DNA of 64,000 bases from Syntrophobacteraceae bacterium (lineage in GTDB: Bacteria > Desulfobacterota > Syntrophobacteria > Syntrophobacterales > Syntrophobacteraceae): NCBI GenBank assembly GCA_003566995.1, contig PXBG01000044.1, forward strand, positions 1 to 64,000. Reading direction: 5' to 3'. Made by a program: the position numbers and the translations under genes. This document shows positions 54,119 to 63,096 of the stretch, in pieces. The notes below the pieces were generated by a model. It had not been told where the DNA came from. It saw only the letters and a program-made list of their open reading frames with translations, and did not search any database. The first letter of the stretch is position 1. Every line of letters begins with the position of its first letter.

Positions 54119-55555
54119 TCAAAGGTAGGGCGAAAAGAGCCACACCAGGGCGTCTCGGGTTTTTGCCAGCCTTGAGCGCTCATTGAGCTTTTCGATCTTC
54201 ACTCTTTTGGATCTTCGCACCGCAGCGCTGATGTGATCAGACAATCTTCCCGAAAAATCCTGATCATAGATTTCCACGTTGAGTTCAAAATTGAGGAGCA
54301 AACTTCTTGGGTCGATGTTGGCCGAGCCTACCTGGGCATAGGATCCGTCAACCACAAAGATCTTGGAATGAACAAAGGGCGGTGGCTGAAAGTACAATTC
54401 CACACCATAGGGAACAAGATCCCTGAGCATGTTGTTGCAAGCCCATTGAATGTAGGGCAGGTTATTCTGTTCCGGGAGCACAATTTCCACCTTGGTTCCA
54501 CGAAGGGCGCTTGTCTGCATGACCGAAATCATTTCATTTGATGGCAAAAAGTAGGGGGTCATGATCTGGACATGCTTTTGGGCAATGGAGATCGCTCCCA
54601 GCAAAATCTTTGAAAGCTGCTGAGTGTCTTCACTGGGTCCGTCGATGACGGCCCGGCAAACGGCTTCACCGGTGCGGAGGGGCAGACCTTTGGTGGGAAC
54701 AAGGGCTTTCCCCGTGCAAAAGGACCAGTCCTCGATGAAGGCCTGCTCCAGCTGGCGCACCACGGAACCCGTGAAAAGAAAATGCGTGTCCGAAGCCCTC
54801 TTCCTTTGAGGCGCTTTTTGAACCAGGTGTCTGTCCCCGATGTTCATGCCACCCGTGAAACCCGTTTCACCATCGATGACCAATATCTTCCTGTGGTTTC
54901 TGAGGTTTATATGAACCATGGGAGGGATGATCCGGGGAGCGAGAAACCGCGCATGGGAAATGCCCTCCCTTTGGAGCAGCGTGCTTGCCCTGGGAATGGA
55001 ATAGAACTCTCCCACCCCGTCCACGATCACACGAACATCCACACCCCGTTTTGCGGCATCGCCGAGAACCCGGATGAATTCACGGCCCATTCCATCCGTG
55101 TCGAAAATATACGTGGAGAGGAAAACCCTTCTTTTCGCCCTTTTGATGGCTTCAAGCATGGACGGATAGGCCATCTCACCGTCCCTCAACAATTCTATGC
55201 GGTTTCCATCCACCAGGGAGAGGCGGCACAGTCGATCCGACACACTGGCGATTCCCGTGTACAGCTCTGAGTCTTTGAAACCGGTGACCCCACAGAAGGA
55301 ATCATGAGCCGCTGAAGAGCTTTTGGCTTTGAGCAAGTGGTGAGGGCTCTTGTGCTCCAGCTTGCGTGCACGATTTTTTACTCTGTTTATACCAAACAGG
55401 AAATAGAAGAAGGGACCGACGAGAGGAAACATGAGGCACACCGCAATCCATCCCAAAGCCGATTGCGGTGTTCGCTTGAAAAAAAGAGCGTGGGATGCGG
55501 CGACGATTGAGACGGAAATATTGAACCCCAGAAACATCCATTCAGACAGGGCCAT
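54119..55555 (-). CDS. cls: Cardiolipin synthase
   Basis: This phospholipase D-family inner-membrane enzyme condenses two phosphatidylglycerols to cardiolipin. Two N-terminal membrane helices (residues 5-60) precede two catalytic HKD motifs, NHRKILVIDGETGFTGGMN and FVHSKIFVVDGSYAQVGSAN. The 478 residues fit ClsA. The ATG at 55555 has GGAG; a 40-codon extension upstream is not needed. Upstream lies the PagL-like gene on the same strand, 240 bases away. Confidence 0.94.
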   Translation of the reverse strand: MALSEWMFLGFNISVSIVAASHALFFKRTPQSALGWIAVCLMFPLVGPFFYFLFGINRVKNRARKLEHKSPHHLLKAKSSSAAHDSFCGVTGFKDSELYTGIASVSDRLCRLSLVDGNRIELLRDGEMAYPSMLEAIKRAKRRVFLSTYIFDTDGMGREFIRVLGDAAKRGVDVRVIVDGVGEFYSIPRASTLLQREGISHARFLAPRIIPPMVHINLRNHRKILVIDGETGFTGGMNIGDRHLVQKAPQRKRASDTHFLFTGSVVRQLEQAFIEDWSFCTGKALVPTKGLPLRTGEAVCRAVIDGPSEDTQQLSKILLGAISIAQKHVQIMTPYFLPSNEMISVMQTSALRGTKVEIVLPEQNNLPYIQWACNNMLRDLVPYGVELYFQPPPFVHSKIFVVDGSYAQVGSANIDPRSLLLNFELNVEIYDQDFSGRLSDHISAAVRRSKRVKIEKLNERSRLAKTRDALVWLFSPYL

Positions 55556-55795
55556 CTGCACTCCACTCAAAATCTTTCTGCTGGTGCCATGCTTTTCTAA
55601 ACTTGAATAAGGTGCAACGCACCAAGGGTGCTCTTGGGTTTTCTTTCCATGCCCTGCCCGGACATAAGCGTTCATGCATCAACAGCGGTGAGCAAAGCCC
55701 CTGATGAAAGAGTTCCATGTTCAAAAACACATGAACTCATCGCCCAATGATCTCTCAGAGTCAGGATGCGTCAAAAGAACCTGAAACCGGAATCA

Positions 55796-56434
55796 TCAGA
55801 AGCGAAAACGCAGGCCACTGGTGATGAAGTTGGATCCTCTCGCATCGCTCACCACGCCAAAAGCTCCTGATCGGTGATGGACCCGCAGGAGAACCTCCAG
55901 GGGAGTTTGATACTTCTCGGGGGGACCAAAAGTGATTTCAACGGGCATAAAAACGAGAAGCCGCGATGGGTCGGGATCATGACGGTTCCTTTGTTCAACG
56001 GGAGGACGCTTGAAAGCATATGAGGGTCCCAGCCCATAAGCCAGGGAGGTGTTGACGTATTGATCCCAGGGGAACCGGTGCCACCTCAAACTGAAGGCAG
56101 CATTCAATTCCGAGTGATTCTGGCGGCCGGTGTGCCGTGCCGTGTTGACTTCAAATTCCAGCAGAAGGAAATCATTGATTTCATATACGGTACGGGAGGC
56201 TCCTATGGCCCACACATATGAGCTTCGAAACCTGGTTTGGGCCTGAAGTATCTCCCCTATTCTGGTCTCTGTCCATTGGCCCCCGTAGGCAAAAACCGAC
56301 CAGGAGGGATGGCTCTTTTCAGCCCAGGCCTTCTTTGGGGGACTCAACAGGATAGAGGCAAAAACGATTCCAGCCACCAATAAAGAAAGATTTTTAAAGA
56401 AATCTTTCACAACAGAGTCCCGGCAAGCACTCAT
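55796..56434 (-). CDS. PagL-like outer-membrane lipid A deacylase
   Basis: This 212-residue protein starts with a signal peptide (cleavage near AWA-EK) and continues as short alternating strands ending in Phe (GLRFRF), the mark of an eight-stranded outer-membrane barrel. VLLRVHHRSGAFGVVSDARG contains the His-x-Ser pair expected for PagL catalysis, which removes the 3-O acyl chain of lipid A. The start ATG at 56434 has a GGGGTGGG site; a GTG four codons earlier is possible. The family call rests on the C-terminal motif and topology. Confidence 0.75.
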   Translation of the reverse strand: MSACRDSVVKDFFKNLSLLVAGIVFASILLSPPKKAWAEKSHPSWSVFAYGGQWTETRIGEILQAQTRFRSSYVWAIGASRTVYEINDFLLLEFEVNTARHTGRQNHSELNAAFSLRWHRFPWDQYVNTSLAYGLGPSYAFKRPPVEQRNRHDPDPSRLLVFMPVEITFGPPEKYQTPLEVLLRVHHRSGAFGVVSDARGSNFITSGLRFRF

Positions 56435-56680
56435 TTTGTATCCCACCCCGAATCATTCGGTTTTTTCCGCTGGCGACACGCCATCCCCAGATCGCTTCAT
56501 GCTATTTTTCACTGCTGCAAAGCTTGACAAAGCAGGGTTGAACCGTATGGAGTTCATGAAAAATCGACTTTTGCCATGTTTGGGGAAAGAAAGCAACACA
56601 TTTAGACATTTGCTCCTTCCGGGGGAGTTTGATGGCTCTGCGGAACCATGAAAAACCTGAAACCTTTTGAGTCCCAAAAA

Positions 56681-56715
56681 GAAAAAACGGCCTGAAGCCG
56701 CAGCTCCAAGCCGTT
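56681..56715 (-). terminator. Terminator of the tRNA transcript
   Basis: On the minus strand AACGGC pairs with GCCGTT around an inner GAGC/GCTTC hairpin, followed by TTTTTC. It lies ten bases after the tRNA-Glu 3' end. Confidence 0.75.
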
Positions 56716-56724
56716 CGTTATGAT

Positions 56725-56800
56725 TGGTAGTCCCAACGGGACTCGAACCCGTGTCTCTGGCGTGAGAGGCCAGTATCCTAGACCGCTAGACGATGGGACC
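56725..56800 (-). tRNA. tRNA-Glu (anticodon CTC)
   Basis: This 76-base cloverleaf has the acceptor stem GGTCCCA with TGGGACT, the anticodon stem CTGGC/GCCAG around loop CTCTCAC (anticodon CTC), a TTCGAG T-loop and an encoded CCA end. The first acceptor pair is G-U and the discriminator is A. It is transcribed with tRNA-Gln, 13 bases upstream. Confidence 0.96.
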
Positions 56801-56813
56801 TTCTCATTTGAGG

Positions 56814-56887
56814 TGGCTGGGGGACTAGGATTCGAACCTAGGTAGGCAGATCCAGAGTCTGCAGTCCTGCCGCTGGACGATCCCCCA
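56814..56887 (-). tRNA. tRNA-Gln (anticodon CTG)
   Basis: This 74-base tRNA has the acceptor stem TGGGGGA/TCCCCCA, the anticodon stem GCAGA/TCTGC around CTCTGGA (anticodon CTG), T-loop TTCGAAT, discriminator G and encoded CCA. A consensus-like promoter lies just upstream. Confidence 0.96.
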
Positions 56888-56898
56888 AACTCAGTGGC

Positions 56899-56927
56899 AA
56901 AATAAAAGAATTCGCCAAAAGTGTCAA
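56899..56927 (-). promoter_or_regulatory. Promoter of the tRNA pair
   Basis: On the minus strand TTGACA (56922-56927) and TATTTT (56899-56904) are 17 bases apart, and the tRNA-Gln 5' end follows 12 bases later. Confidence 0.8.
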
Positions 56928-57160
56928 GGGCAATCATTCGACGGCACAGCTTGTTAACCCTGTTCCTATCCCTTATAATCAGGGCGCAGGTGTGAAAGGC
57001 ATGTTTCAGAGAAAACCGGCCCTGGCAAACCATCAGGCAGATGAAGATGGTTTTTCAACCGAATTCTTCAAGATTTTCTGAAGCAATTGGGACAGAGAGA
57101 CAACAGCACCGCTTGTGACAACGGTCACGGAACGGAATTCTTTCAGGCTGTGAGGCAAAA

Positions 57161-59410
57161 GTGAGCCAAATTCTTTACGCAGAAAAAAACAATCATAAAA
57201 CGCAACCGAATCCTATCAGAACACGTGACCGCCAGACATTCAACATCGATGCCTACAGAGCCCGTGTGTCAAAATACCTGGACCCTCAGAGAGAAGAGAA
57301 CCGAATCTTTTTTGAAGCCCTCGATTTTGCATACGAACTGCACTACGGACAGTTTCGAAAATCCGGTGCGCCCTACATCAGCCATCCCTGCAGCGTCGTT
57401 GAAATCATGATTCGTGAGCTGGGTTTTCGAGACCCCACGCTTCTTTGCGCCGCGCTCCTTCATGATGTTGTGGAGGATGTGCCCAGCATCAGGATCGATC
57501 ATATCCGTGACCGGTTCGGAGACGCAGTGACCGAACTGGTCGATGGGTGCACCAAGCTGGCACGCACTCAAATGGACCGGGCGAGCCTCAAGGACCTCAC
57601 TCACAGCAAGATCTTTCTCACTGCCAGTCGCCGTCTCGGCGTCCTCATCATCAAGCTCTCCGACAGACTGCACAACCTTCGCACACTCCATTTTCTGCCC
57701 ATGTCCAAAAGGCAGCGCATCGCCCAGGAAACGCTGGAAGTCTATGCGCCCATAGCCGGCCGGTTCAACATGTTTTCGCTCAAGAGGGAACTCTATCATC
57801 TGGCCCTTTCGTACCTCTACCCCCGCAAGAGCAAAAAAATCCTTCAACAGATCAAAGAGGCGCGAAACTGGCCGCAGGTGGTGGAAATAGAGGAAAGGCT
57901 TCAGAAAGCCTTTCAGGATGCAGGTTATCGGGCCACCATCAGGCCCCGTCCCAAAGGACTTGGAAGCTATTATGACCCCCTCAAGCGCACCTTAAGCACA
58001 GATTTTCCCGAGAATTACGTGGATTTCGCCATCATCTTGGATTCACAGGAAGTGCTCAGCTGCTACGGGGCACTGGGTGTGGTTTGCACCACCTTCCCCC
58101 CCATTCCAAGAACCATCCGGGACTTCATTGCAAATCCCAAGAGCAACGGATACCAGAGCCTTCACGTGAGAATCCACTTGGAAGGTCAAAACTTTCTCGT
58201 AAAGATTCGAACTCCTGAAATGGATTACTGGGCCGCCTACGGCATTGTGGGTGAATGGGATTCACAAACCCCCATGACCGATGAGCACTGGCAGGATGTG
58301 AGCGAACTTTTGAGGAGCATCGGAGAATACGGAGGGGCGGGAGCCCAGAGGAAAGCTCTCATCAAGCTCTCCGCTGCGGAAGAGATATTCGTTTATTCAC
58401 CCAAAGGCGACATTTACTTTTTGCCCAGAGAGAGCACGGTTCTGGATTTTGCCTACAAGATTCACTCAGACCTGGGCGACCACTGCGCCGGTGCCATGGT
58501 CAACAACGAGTGGGCGGACCCCTGGCACACCTTGAAAGACGGCGACACAGTGGAGGTGGTGACATCAACGGAACACGTGGATGTGGATCCCTCCCTGGAG
58601 GAACTGTGCAAGACGCCCAAAGCCCGTACGGCCATCAACAGGCAGCTGCAAAGAAAAAGGTCGCACCATGCCCTCGATGTGGGCAGACAGATCCTTTCAC
58701 AGGAGCTTGCCCGTCATGGAATTTCAACCGGTGTGCTGCATGAAGAAAATGCGGGGCTCATGCTGGAGCTGTTGAACGTGAAGGACCTGGCCGAGCTTTA
58801 TGTGCGGATTGGTCAGGACATGCTCAGCCCCAGCCTGATCGTCTATTATCTCGCTCCCCCGGCTCAGAAGCAAAAAAAAGAAAGGGAATCCATAAACTCC
58901 AGGGCGCCCCACCGTCACCAAATCCTCATTCACGAATTGGACCGCGCCATTCACAAATTCGCCCGATGCTGCAATCCTTTTCCGGGCCAGGATCATCTGG
59001 TGGCCACCATCAGCGAGAGGGGGATCACATTTCACCATGAAAGCTGCAAGGACATTCATGAAAGATACTCTCTCGAACCCCAGCAGCTTTTCGACGTGGT
59101 CTGGGATAATTCCGCAGACTGGCCGAACAGCATGGTTTTTGTCATCCAGGTGCACCATGAAACGGTGAGTTCCCTGCTTCCGGAACTCTCCCATGTTTCA
59201 AACGACATACAAATTGAAAAGATAGAGTCCTATGAGGAAAAACCCGAGAAACCTCAGGTGCAGGTGCAGGCCACTTTGAAAAATCACGGGGAGGCGGCTG
59301 AACTTTTCAAGGCCTTGCCCAAGGGGCGCATATCCGTTGAGCATTACGGGCGCAAGGCCGAAATCGACAACACCATCCAAAAGACAAAACCCAGGCCAGG
59401 TGAGACTTGA
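57161..59410 (+). CDS. RelA/SpoT-family (p)ppGpp protein with degenerate synthetase
   Basis: This 749-residue Rel-type protein has the full domain order: HD hydrolase, synthetase, TGS, helical, zinc-finger and ACT. The hydrolase is intact (LLHDVVEDV, His-Asp at 101-102, Glu-Asp at 105-106). The synthetase keeps IANPKSNGYQSLH and IRT, but the catalytic Glu region reads FLVKIRT instead of the ExQIRT pattern. The Asp-Arg strand reads VDFAIILDS, without the Arg and shortened by two residues. TGS is EEIFVYSPKGDIYFLPRES and the zinc finger is CCNPFPGQDHL. It is thus probably a (p)ppGpp hydrolase (SpoT-like); another synthetase must exist elsewhere. The start is a GTG with a GAGG site. Confidence 0.9.
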   Translation: MSQILYAEKNNHKTQPNPIRTRDRQTFNIDAYRARVSKYLDPQREENRIFFEALDFAYELHYGQFRKSGAPYISHPCSVVEIMIRELGFRDPTLLCAALLHDVVEDVPSIRIDHIRDRFGDAVTELVDGCTKLARTQMDRASLKDLTHSKIFLTASRRLGVLIIKLSDRLHNLRTLHFLPMSKRQRIAQETLEVYAPIAGRFNMFSLKRELYHLALSYLYPRKSKKILQQIKEARNWPQVVEIEERLQKAFQDAGYRATIRPRPKGLGSYYDPLKRTLSTDFPENYVDFAIILDSQEVLSCYGALGVVCTTFPPIPRTIRDFIANPKSNGYQSLHVRIHLEGQNFLVKIRTPEMDYWAAYGIVGEWDSQTPMTDEHWQDVSELLRSIGEYGGAGAQRKALIKLSAAEEIFVYSPKGDIYFLPRESTVLDFAYKIHSDLGDHCAGAMVNNEWADPWHTLKDGDTVEVVTSTEHVDVDPSLEELCKTPKARTAINRQLQRKRSHHALDVGRQILSQELARHGISTGVLHEENAGLMLELLNVKDLAELYVRIGQDMLSPSLIVYYLAPPAQKQKKERESINSRAPHRHQILIHELDRAIHKFARCCNPFPGQDHLVATISERGITFHHESCKDIHERYSLEPQQLFDVVWDNSADWPNSMVFVIQVHHETVSSLLPELSHVSNDIQIEKIESYEEKPEKPQVQVQATLKNHGEAAELFKALPKGRISVEHYGRKAEIDNTIQKTKPRPGET

Positions 59411-59442
59411 TGACCCATGAGGCCGAAAAATCTACCGAGAGG

Positions 59443-59778
59443 TCAGTGGAGGTGCCTCTTATGATTCAGGGTGCCGCACAGATTTTCAGCCAGGCTGTTC
59501 AGCTTTTCCTTTTTGACACCCGCGATTTCCGTGAGGAGAAACTGGATCCAGATGCCGCAGAGAAAACTCAGTATGCTCTCGTCGCTGACGAACACCTCTT
59601 CACGCAGCGCTTCGTCTTCAATGGCTTCAGAAGCCATGTTCAGAATGCCCAGGCGCAGCTCTCCCGCGCCCAGACACTGAATGGCCCGTTTGTACAATCG
59701 TTCCATGTCCTGTGCATTGGATATGATATGGACTGCCCGATCGCACGCTTCTATGAGGTTCAAACTCTGATGGGACAC
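59443..59778 (-). CDS. Unknown small helical protein (111 aa)
   Basis: I do not recognise this protein. It is helical and acidic (QDMERLYKRAIQCLGAGELR; ASEAIEDEALREEVFVSDES), with no signal or membrane segment; Cys residues are 12, 36, 74 and 100. The start is a GTG at 59778 behind an AGGAGG at nine bases, a strong site that decides for this strand over the opposing plus-strand frame of 147 codons. It is convergent with the RelA/SpoT gene. Confidence 0.6.
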   Translation of the reverse strand: MSHQSLNLIEACDRAVHIISNAQDMERLYKRAIQCLGAGELRLGILNMASEAIEDEALREEVFVSDESILSFLCGIWIQFLLTEIAGVKKEKLNSLAENLCGTLNHKRHLH

Positions 59779-60019
59779 GGATTTGGCCTCCTCTTTGTCA
59801 AAGACTTAGGTGGTTGCTTTTTTACGGATTTCGATTATTTTAGCCTATAACACTTTTGGCCGGAGCTTGGAAGCCGTTCGGAAAATTGTTCCCCACATCC
59901 CTCGAAAACCATCAAATTCAAACACCTTCTCGAGAGTGTGCCAGATGGAACCATATTTTAACCATTCCTGAACATATTCCGAGAGGGTGAACATCAACTG
60001 CAGACTGAAAGGATTCTGA

Positions 60020-61474
60020 ATGAAGTCGCACCAACGGGTTCACAACAACTGTAAATTTTTTTTCTTCGCCGTTCTGTTCACGGCATGCATGCTTTTGGCT
60101 CCCAAATGGGGACATGCGTCCTTGTGGGGAGCAGGCGTTCAAGGCCCTCCTTCCTTTGCCGACCTGGCTGACGAGGTGAACCACTCCGTGGTGAATATCT
60201 CCACCACACAGGTGGTGCAGGAGTCTCCCTTGCAGCCCTTTTTTGGCCCCAACTCCCCTTTTCGTGAATTTTTTGGCGATGAGTTTTTCAGGCGCTTCTT
60301 CGGTGGCGAGATGCCTGAAGGGCAAACCCGCCGAAGTGCGCTGGGGTCGGGGTTCATCGTCGATGAAAACGAGGGGTTGATCATCACCAACAACCATGTG
60401 GTGGAAAAAGCTGACGAGATACGCATCCGAACGGAAGCTGGCAAGGAATACGAAGCCACCGTTGTAGGCCGGGATTCAAAAACAGACCTGGCCCTGATTC
60501 AGGTCAGCCCCGATGGCGACTTTCCCAAGGCTGCCGTCCTTGGCAACTCGGACGAATTGCGGGTGGGGGACTGGGTCATGGCTTCGGGGAACCCTTTTGG
60601 TCTGGGCAACACTGTCACGGCCGGCATCATCAGCGCCAAGGGCCGTGTCATTGGCGCGGGGCCCTATGACGACTTTCTTCAAACGGACGCGGCCATCAAC
60701 CCGGGAAACAGTGGTGGCCCTCTTTTCAACATGCAAGGCGAGGTGGTCGGAATCAATACGGCCATCGTGGCCCAGGGACAGGGCATCGGATTTGCCATTC
60801 CCATCAATGTGGCCAACGATCTCATTCCTCAACTGAAGGCAGGTAAAGTCGTGCGGGGATGGCTCGGAGTGATGATTCAGGATATCAGCCCCGAACTGGC
60901 TGAATCTTTTGGCATCGAGGAAGCCAAGGGAGTGATCATCTCCGACATCGTCCCCGAGGGCCCCGCCGACAAGTCCGACCTCGAACGGGGAGACGTCGTC
61001 CTGAGCTTCGAGGGGAGGCCAGTGGAAAATGCGCATGGACTCTCCCGAATGGTTGCCGCCACAACCCCCGAAACGAAAGCCGAACTGCAGATCCTTCGCA
61101 ACGGCACGAGCAAAAAAGTCCATGTGAACATCGGCACCATGCCTGACGAGTCCCAGGAGCCTGAGATCGTGCAGGAGGAAGCAGCCTGGGGCCTCTCGGT
61201 TCAGAACCTCACCCCTGAGATGGCGCAGCGGTTTGGCTGGGACCAGAACGAAAGGGGTGTGGTGGTGACCGGTGTCGCGCCAGGAAGCCCCGCTGCAGAC
61301 GGTCGCATTCGCCCTGGAGATCTCATTCAGGAGATCAACAGGCAAAGGATCCAAAACATGAGGGACTACACTCAGGCCATGGCGAAATCCAAGGAGAGCG
61401 AGACACTCCTGCTTCTGGTCAAGCGGGGCCAGAACACCTTCTACGTTGCCCTGAGGGCTCCTGCTGCGCCATGA
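60020..61474 (+). CDS. degP: DegP/HtrA-type periplasmic serine protease
   Basis: This Do-family protease/chaperone of 484 residues clears misfolded envelope proteins. It has a signal peptide (cleavage near GHA-SL), a trypsin-like domain with the triad H126 (NNHVV), D156 (SKTDLAL) and S231 (NPGNSGGP), and two PDZ domains (about 270-360 and 385-480). The LA-loop is rich in Phe (FFGPNSPFREFFGDEFF), as in DegQ/DegP relatives. AAAGGA lies before the ATG. The gene has its own hairpin terminator. MucD is an alternative name for the same family. Confidence 0.95.
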   Translation: MKSHQRVHNNCKFFFFAVLFTACMLLAPKWGHASLWGAGVQGPPSFADLADEVNHSVVNISTTQVVQESPLQPFFGPNSPFREFFGDEFFRRFFGGEMPEGQTRRSALGSGFIVDENEGLIITNNHVVEKADEIRIRTEAGKEYEATVVGRDSKTDLALIQVSPDGDFPKAAVLGNSDELRVGDWVMASGNPFGLGNTVTAGIISAKGRVIGAGPYDDFLQTDAAINPGNSGGPLFNMQGEVVGINTAIVAQGQGIGFAIPINVANDLIPQLKAGKVVRGWLGVMIQDISPELAESFGIEEAKGVIISDIVPEGPADKSDLERGDVVLSFEGRPVENAHGLSRMVAATTPETKAELQILRNGTSKKVHVNIGTMPDESQEPEIVQEEAAWGLSVQNLTPEMAQRFGWDQNERGVVVTGVAPGSPAADGRIRPGDLIQEINRQRIQNMRDYTQAMAKSKESETLLLLVKRGQNTFYVALRAPAAP

Positions 61475-61529
61475 GTCCCTGAGAAAAAGGGAGCTGTCAG
61501 CAAAAACTTACGCACCGGGACCCTTTGCA

Positions 61530-61570
61530 AAAGGGACAAGGCAAACGTTTTAACTTTGCCTTGTCCCTTT
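61530..61570 (+). terminator. Perfect 16-bp inverted repeat after degP
   Basis: AAAGGGACAAGGCAAA (61530-61545) and its exact complement (61555-61570) flank a nine-base loop. The stem ends in TTT. It lies 55 bases after degP and 39 before the HNH gene, and most likely stops degP transcription in either direction. Confidence 0.75.
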
Positions 61571-61609
61571 CCACAAACCATAGGCTGCCAACAGGATCGT
61601 TATTTTTTG

Positions 61610-61906
61610 ATGGAAACGTTTTTCCTGGAAACTGCGCCTCCCGAACACATTCGGCGCGAAAAAGAAAAAGCGAGAAGTTTGAAAAAAACACAATGGTGGC
61701 AGCGTCAGATATCCAAGGCCATATGCCATTACTGTCAGGAAAAGACGCCCTCCCGCGAACTCACCATGGACCATATCGTGCCCCTCATTCGTCATGGCCG
61801 GTCCACAAAGGGAAACCTTGTTCCTGCGTGTAAAAAATGCAATGACAAGAAAAAATATCTGCTCCCCGTGGAATGGGAGGACTACTTGAAGCACCCTTCA
61901 TCTTAG
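61610..61906 (+). CDS. HNH endonuclease-domain protein
   Basis: This is a small HNH-fold protein of 98 residues. CHYCQEK and CKKCNDKK are the two zinc-binding Cys pairs, and MDHIVPLIRHGRSTKGNLVP carries the catalytic His and Asn of the beta-beta-alpha metal finger. The basic N-terminus (EKARSLKKTQWWQRQ) could touch nucleic acid. The ATG at 61610 has only a distant AGGA. Such single-domain HNH proteins occur widely outside mobile elements; its target is unknown. Confidence 0.85.
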   Translation: METFFLETAPPEHIRREKEKARSLKKTQWWQRQISKAICHYCQEKTPSRELTMDHIVPLIRHGRSTKGNLVPACKKCNDKKKYLLPVEWEDYLKHPSS

Positions 61907-61957
61907 AGAGGGAAAAAATTCCACCGGCTTCATGGCTGGTGGTTCAAAGGTTGTCAA

Positions 61958-62110
61958 ATGAATGACTGCAAATCGTGTGAATTGGCAGTGTATTGCTTTT
62001 CAGACCCCTCCACCTGGACTTTTCGCACCAAACAGGAAATGGAAGAAAAGCAGGCCGAAATCGCTCAATGTCCTCACTACCAAAAGAACGCTCAGCACAG
62101 CGCAACATGA
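61958..62110 (+). CDS. Small Cys-rich protein (50 aa)
   Basis: This short gene encodes a protein that begins MNDCKSCELAVYCFSDPSTW and continues TFRTKQEMEEKQAEIAQCPHY. Four Cys (CxxC, then single Cys at 13 and 39) suggest a metal or iron-sulfur site. I recall similar short proteins from Desulfobacterota with the same CELAxYC-x-FRTKQEM pattern, but no function is known to me. AAAGG lies eight bases before the ATG. It follows the HNH gene by 51 bases in the same direction. Confidence 0.7.
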   Translation: MNDCKSCELAVYCFSDPSTWTFRTKQEMEEKQAEIAQCPHYQKNAQHSAT

Positions 62111-62185
62111 TGTCGCGGTGCAAATCTTCCGTGCTCTTCAGCGTTTCGAAAATGTTTCAGCTGCGGAATGGCTGTTGAAAGACAA

Positions 62186-63001
62186 TTATGTTTCGTCAGA
62201 ACATGCGAGGACGGACCAGGCCTTCAATATCTCCGGGTATTTTGGATCGAGGATCTCCACGGTGGTTCTTCCACGGGAGGATCTGGAAAAGCGGACCTGG
62301 CCAGAAGCCAGCCAGTTTATACACTGTGCATAGACGGCATACTCCAGTTGAAGGCCCCGCCGCCGCAGGGATTCCAAATCATCATTGGGCCAGACAGGAT
62401 AAACGGCCTGAGCAAAAATAGGCCCTGTGTCTTCTCCCTCATCGGCAAAATGCACTGTGACCCCACCCCATTTCACCCCATAATGGAAGGTGTCCTCGTA
62501 TCCCCTTTGGCCCGGAAAAGCGGGAAGGAGCGAGGGATGAATGTTGAGCACCCTCCACATATCACCCCGGTTGTAATGTCGAAGAAAGTAAGGGCTGAGA
62601 AGCCTCATGAATCCCGCAAGAACAATGTAGTCCGGCTGGAAGGCGTCCACCTGCCTGATCATTTCATCCTCGGCAAGAACCAGTCCCGCAAGGCGCCCCA
62701 ATCTTTTTGCATCATCGGAAAAATGAAGAATCTGCTGGACCTCGTCCAGCTTCCTCAAATCCACGGGAAGCTCCAGCCGCTCCCAGTCCTCCCGGCCCCT
62801 TTCCAGGTGAGCCCCATAGTCAATGACTCTCGTGGGAATATTTGCCAGCTCTCCCCTCTTGAGCCCATGAACCCCGGGACGGTCACTCACCACCACCACC
62901 ACCTGAGCGTTGAGTGTTCCGGACGCTGATCTGTCCAAAAAAGACTGCAGGTTTGTCCCGCTGCCGGAAAGGAGCACAGCCAGGCGGAGTTTTTGTGCCA
63001 T
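62186..63001 (-). CDS. purN: Phosphoribosylglycinamide formyltransferase, extended
   Basis: This enzyme adds the formyl group from 10-formyl-tetrahydrofolate to GAR in purine synthesis. LAVLLSGSGTNLQSFLDR opens it. The catalytic part is VLNIHPSLLPAFPGQRGYED (Asn and His), and VTVHFADEGEDTGPI holds the Asp. At 271 residues it is about 60 longer than E. coli PurN because of an insertion around residues 75-120 (LHFSDDAKRLGRLAGLVLAE) and a longer tail (SSRGRTTVEILDPKYPEIL). An AAAAGGATG site precedes the ATG. It follows purQ, 95 bases away, in a pur operon. Confidence 0.92.
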   Translation of the reverse strand: MAQKLRLAVLLSGSGTNLQSFLDRSASGTLNAQVVVVVSDRPGVHGLKRGELANIPTRVIDYGAHLERGREDWERLELPVDLRKLDEVQQILHFSDDAKRLGRLAGLVLAEDEMIRQVDAFQPDYIVLAGFMRLLSPYFLRHYNRGDMWRVLNIHPSLLPAFPGQRGYEDTFHYGVKWGGVTVHFADEGEDTGPIFAQAVYPVWPNDDLESLRRRGLQLEYAVYAQCINWLASGQVRFSRSSRGRTTVEILDPKYPEILKAWSVLACSDET

Positions 63002-63096
63002 GGATTCATCCTTTTTCTGGCCTTGAAGCGCCTTCCTGCCTTGTAAAAGATTTGGCCAACAGAGAATGGACGCAGGTGGACCATGCCCATGGCGAC

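Noticed and set aside
59407-59850. 147-codon plus-strand frame after the RelA/SpoT gene
   Set aside because: The opposite strand has a shorter frame with a strong AGGAGG site and protein-like composition; the plus frame has neither.
59947-59971. Sigma-E-like promoter (GGAAC and TGAAC) before degP
   Set aside because: The spacing and -10 sequence fit the known consensus poorly and the sigma factor content of the organism is unknown.
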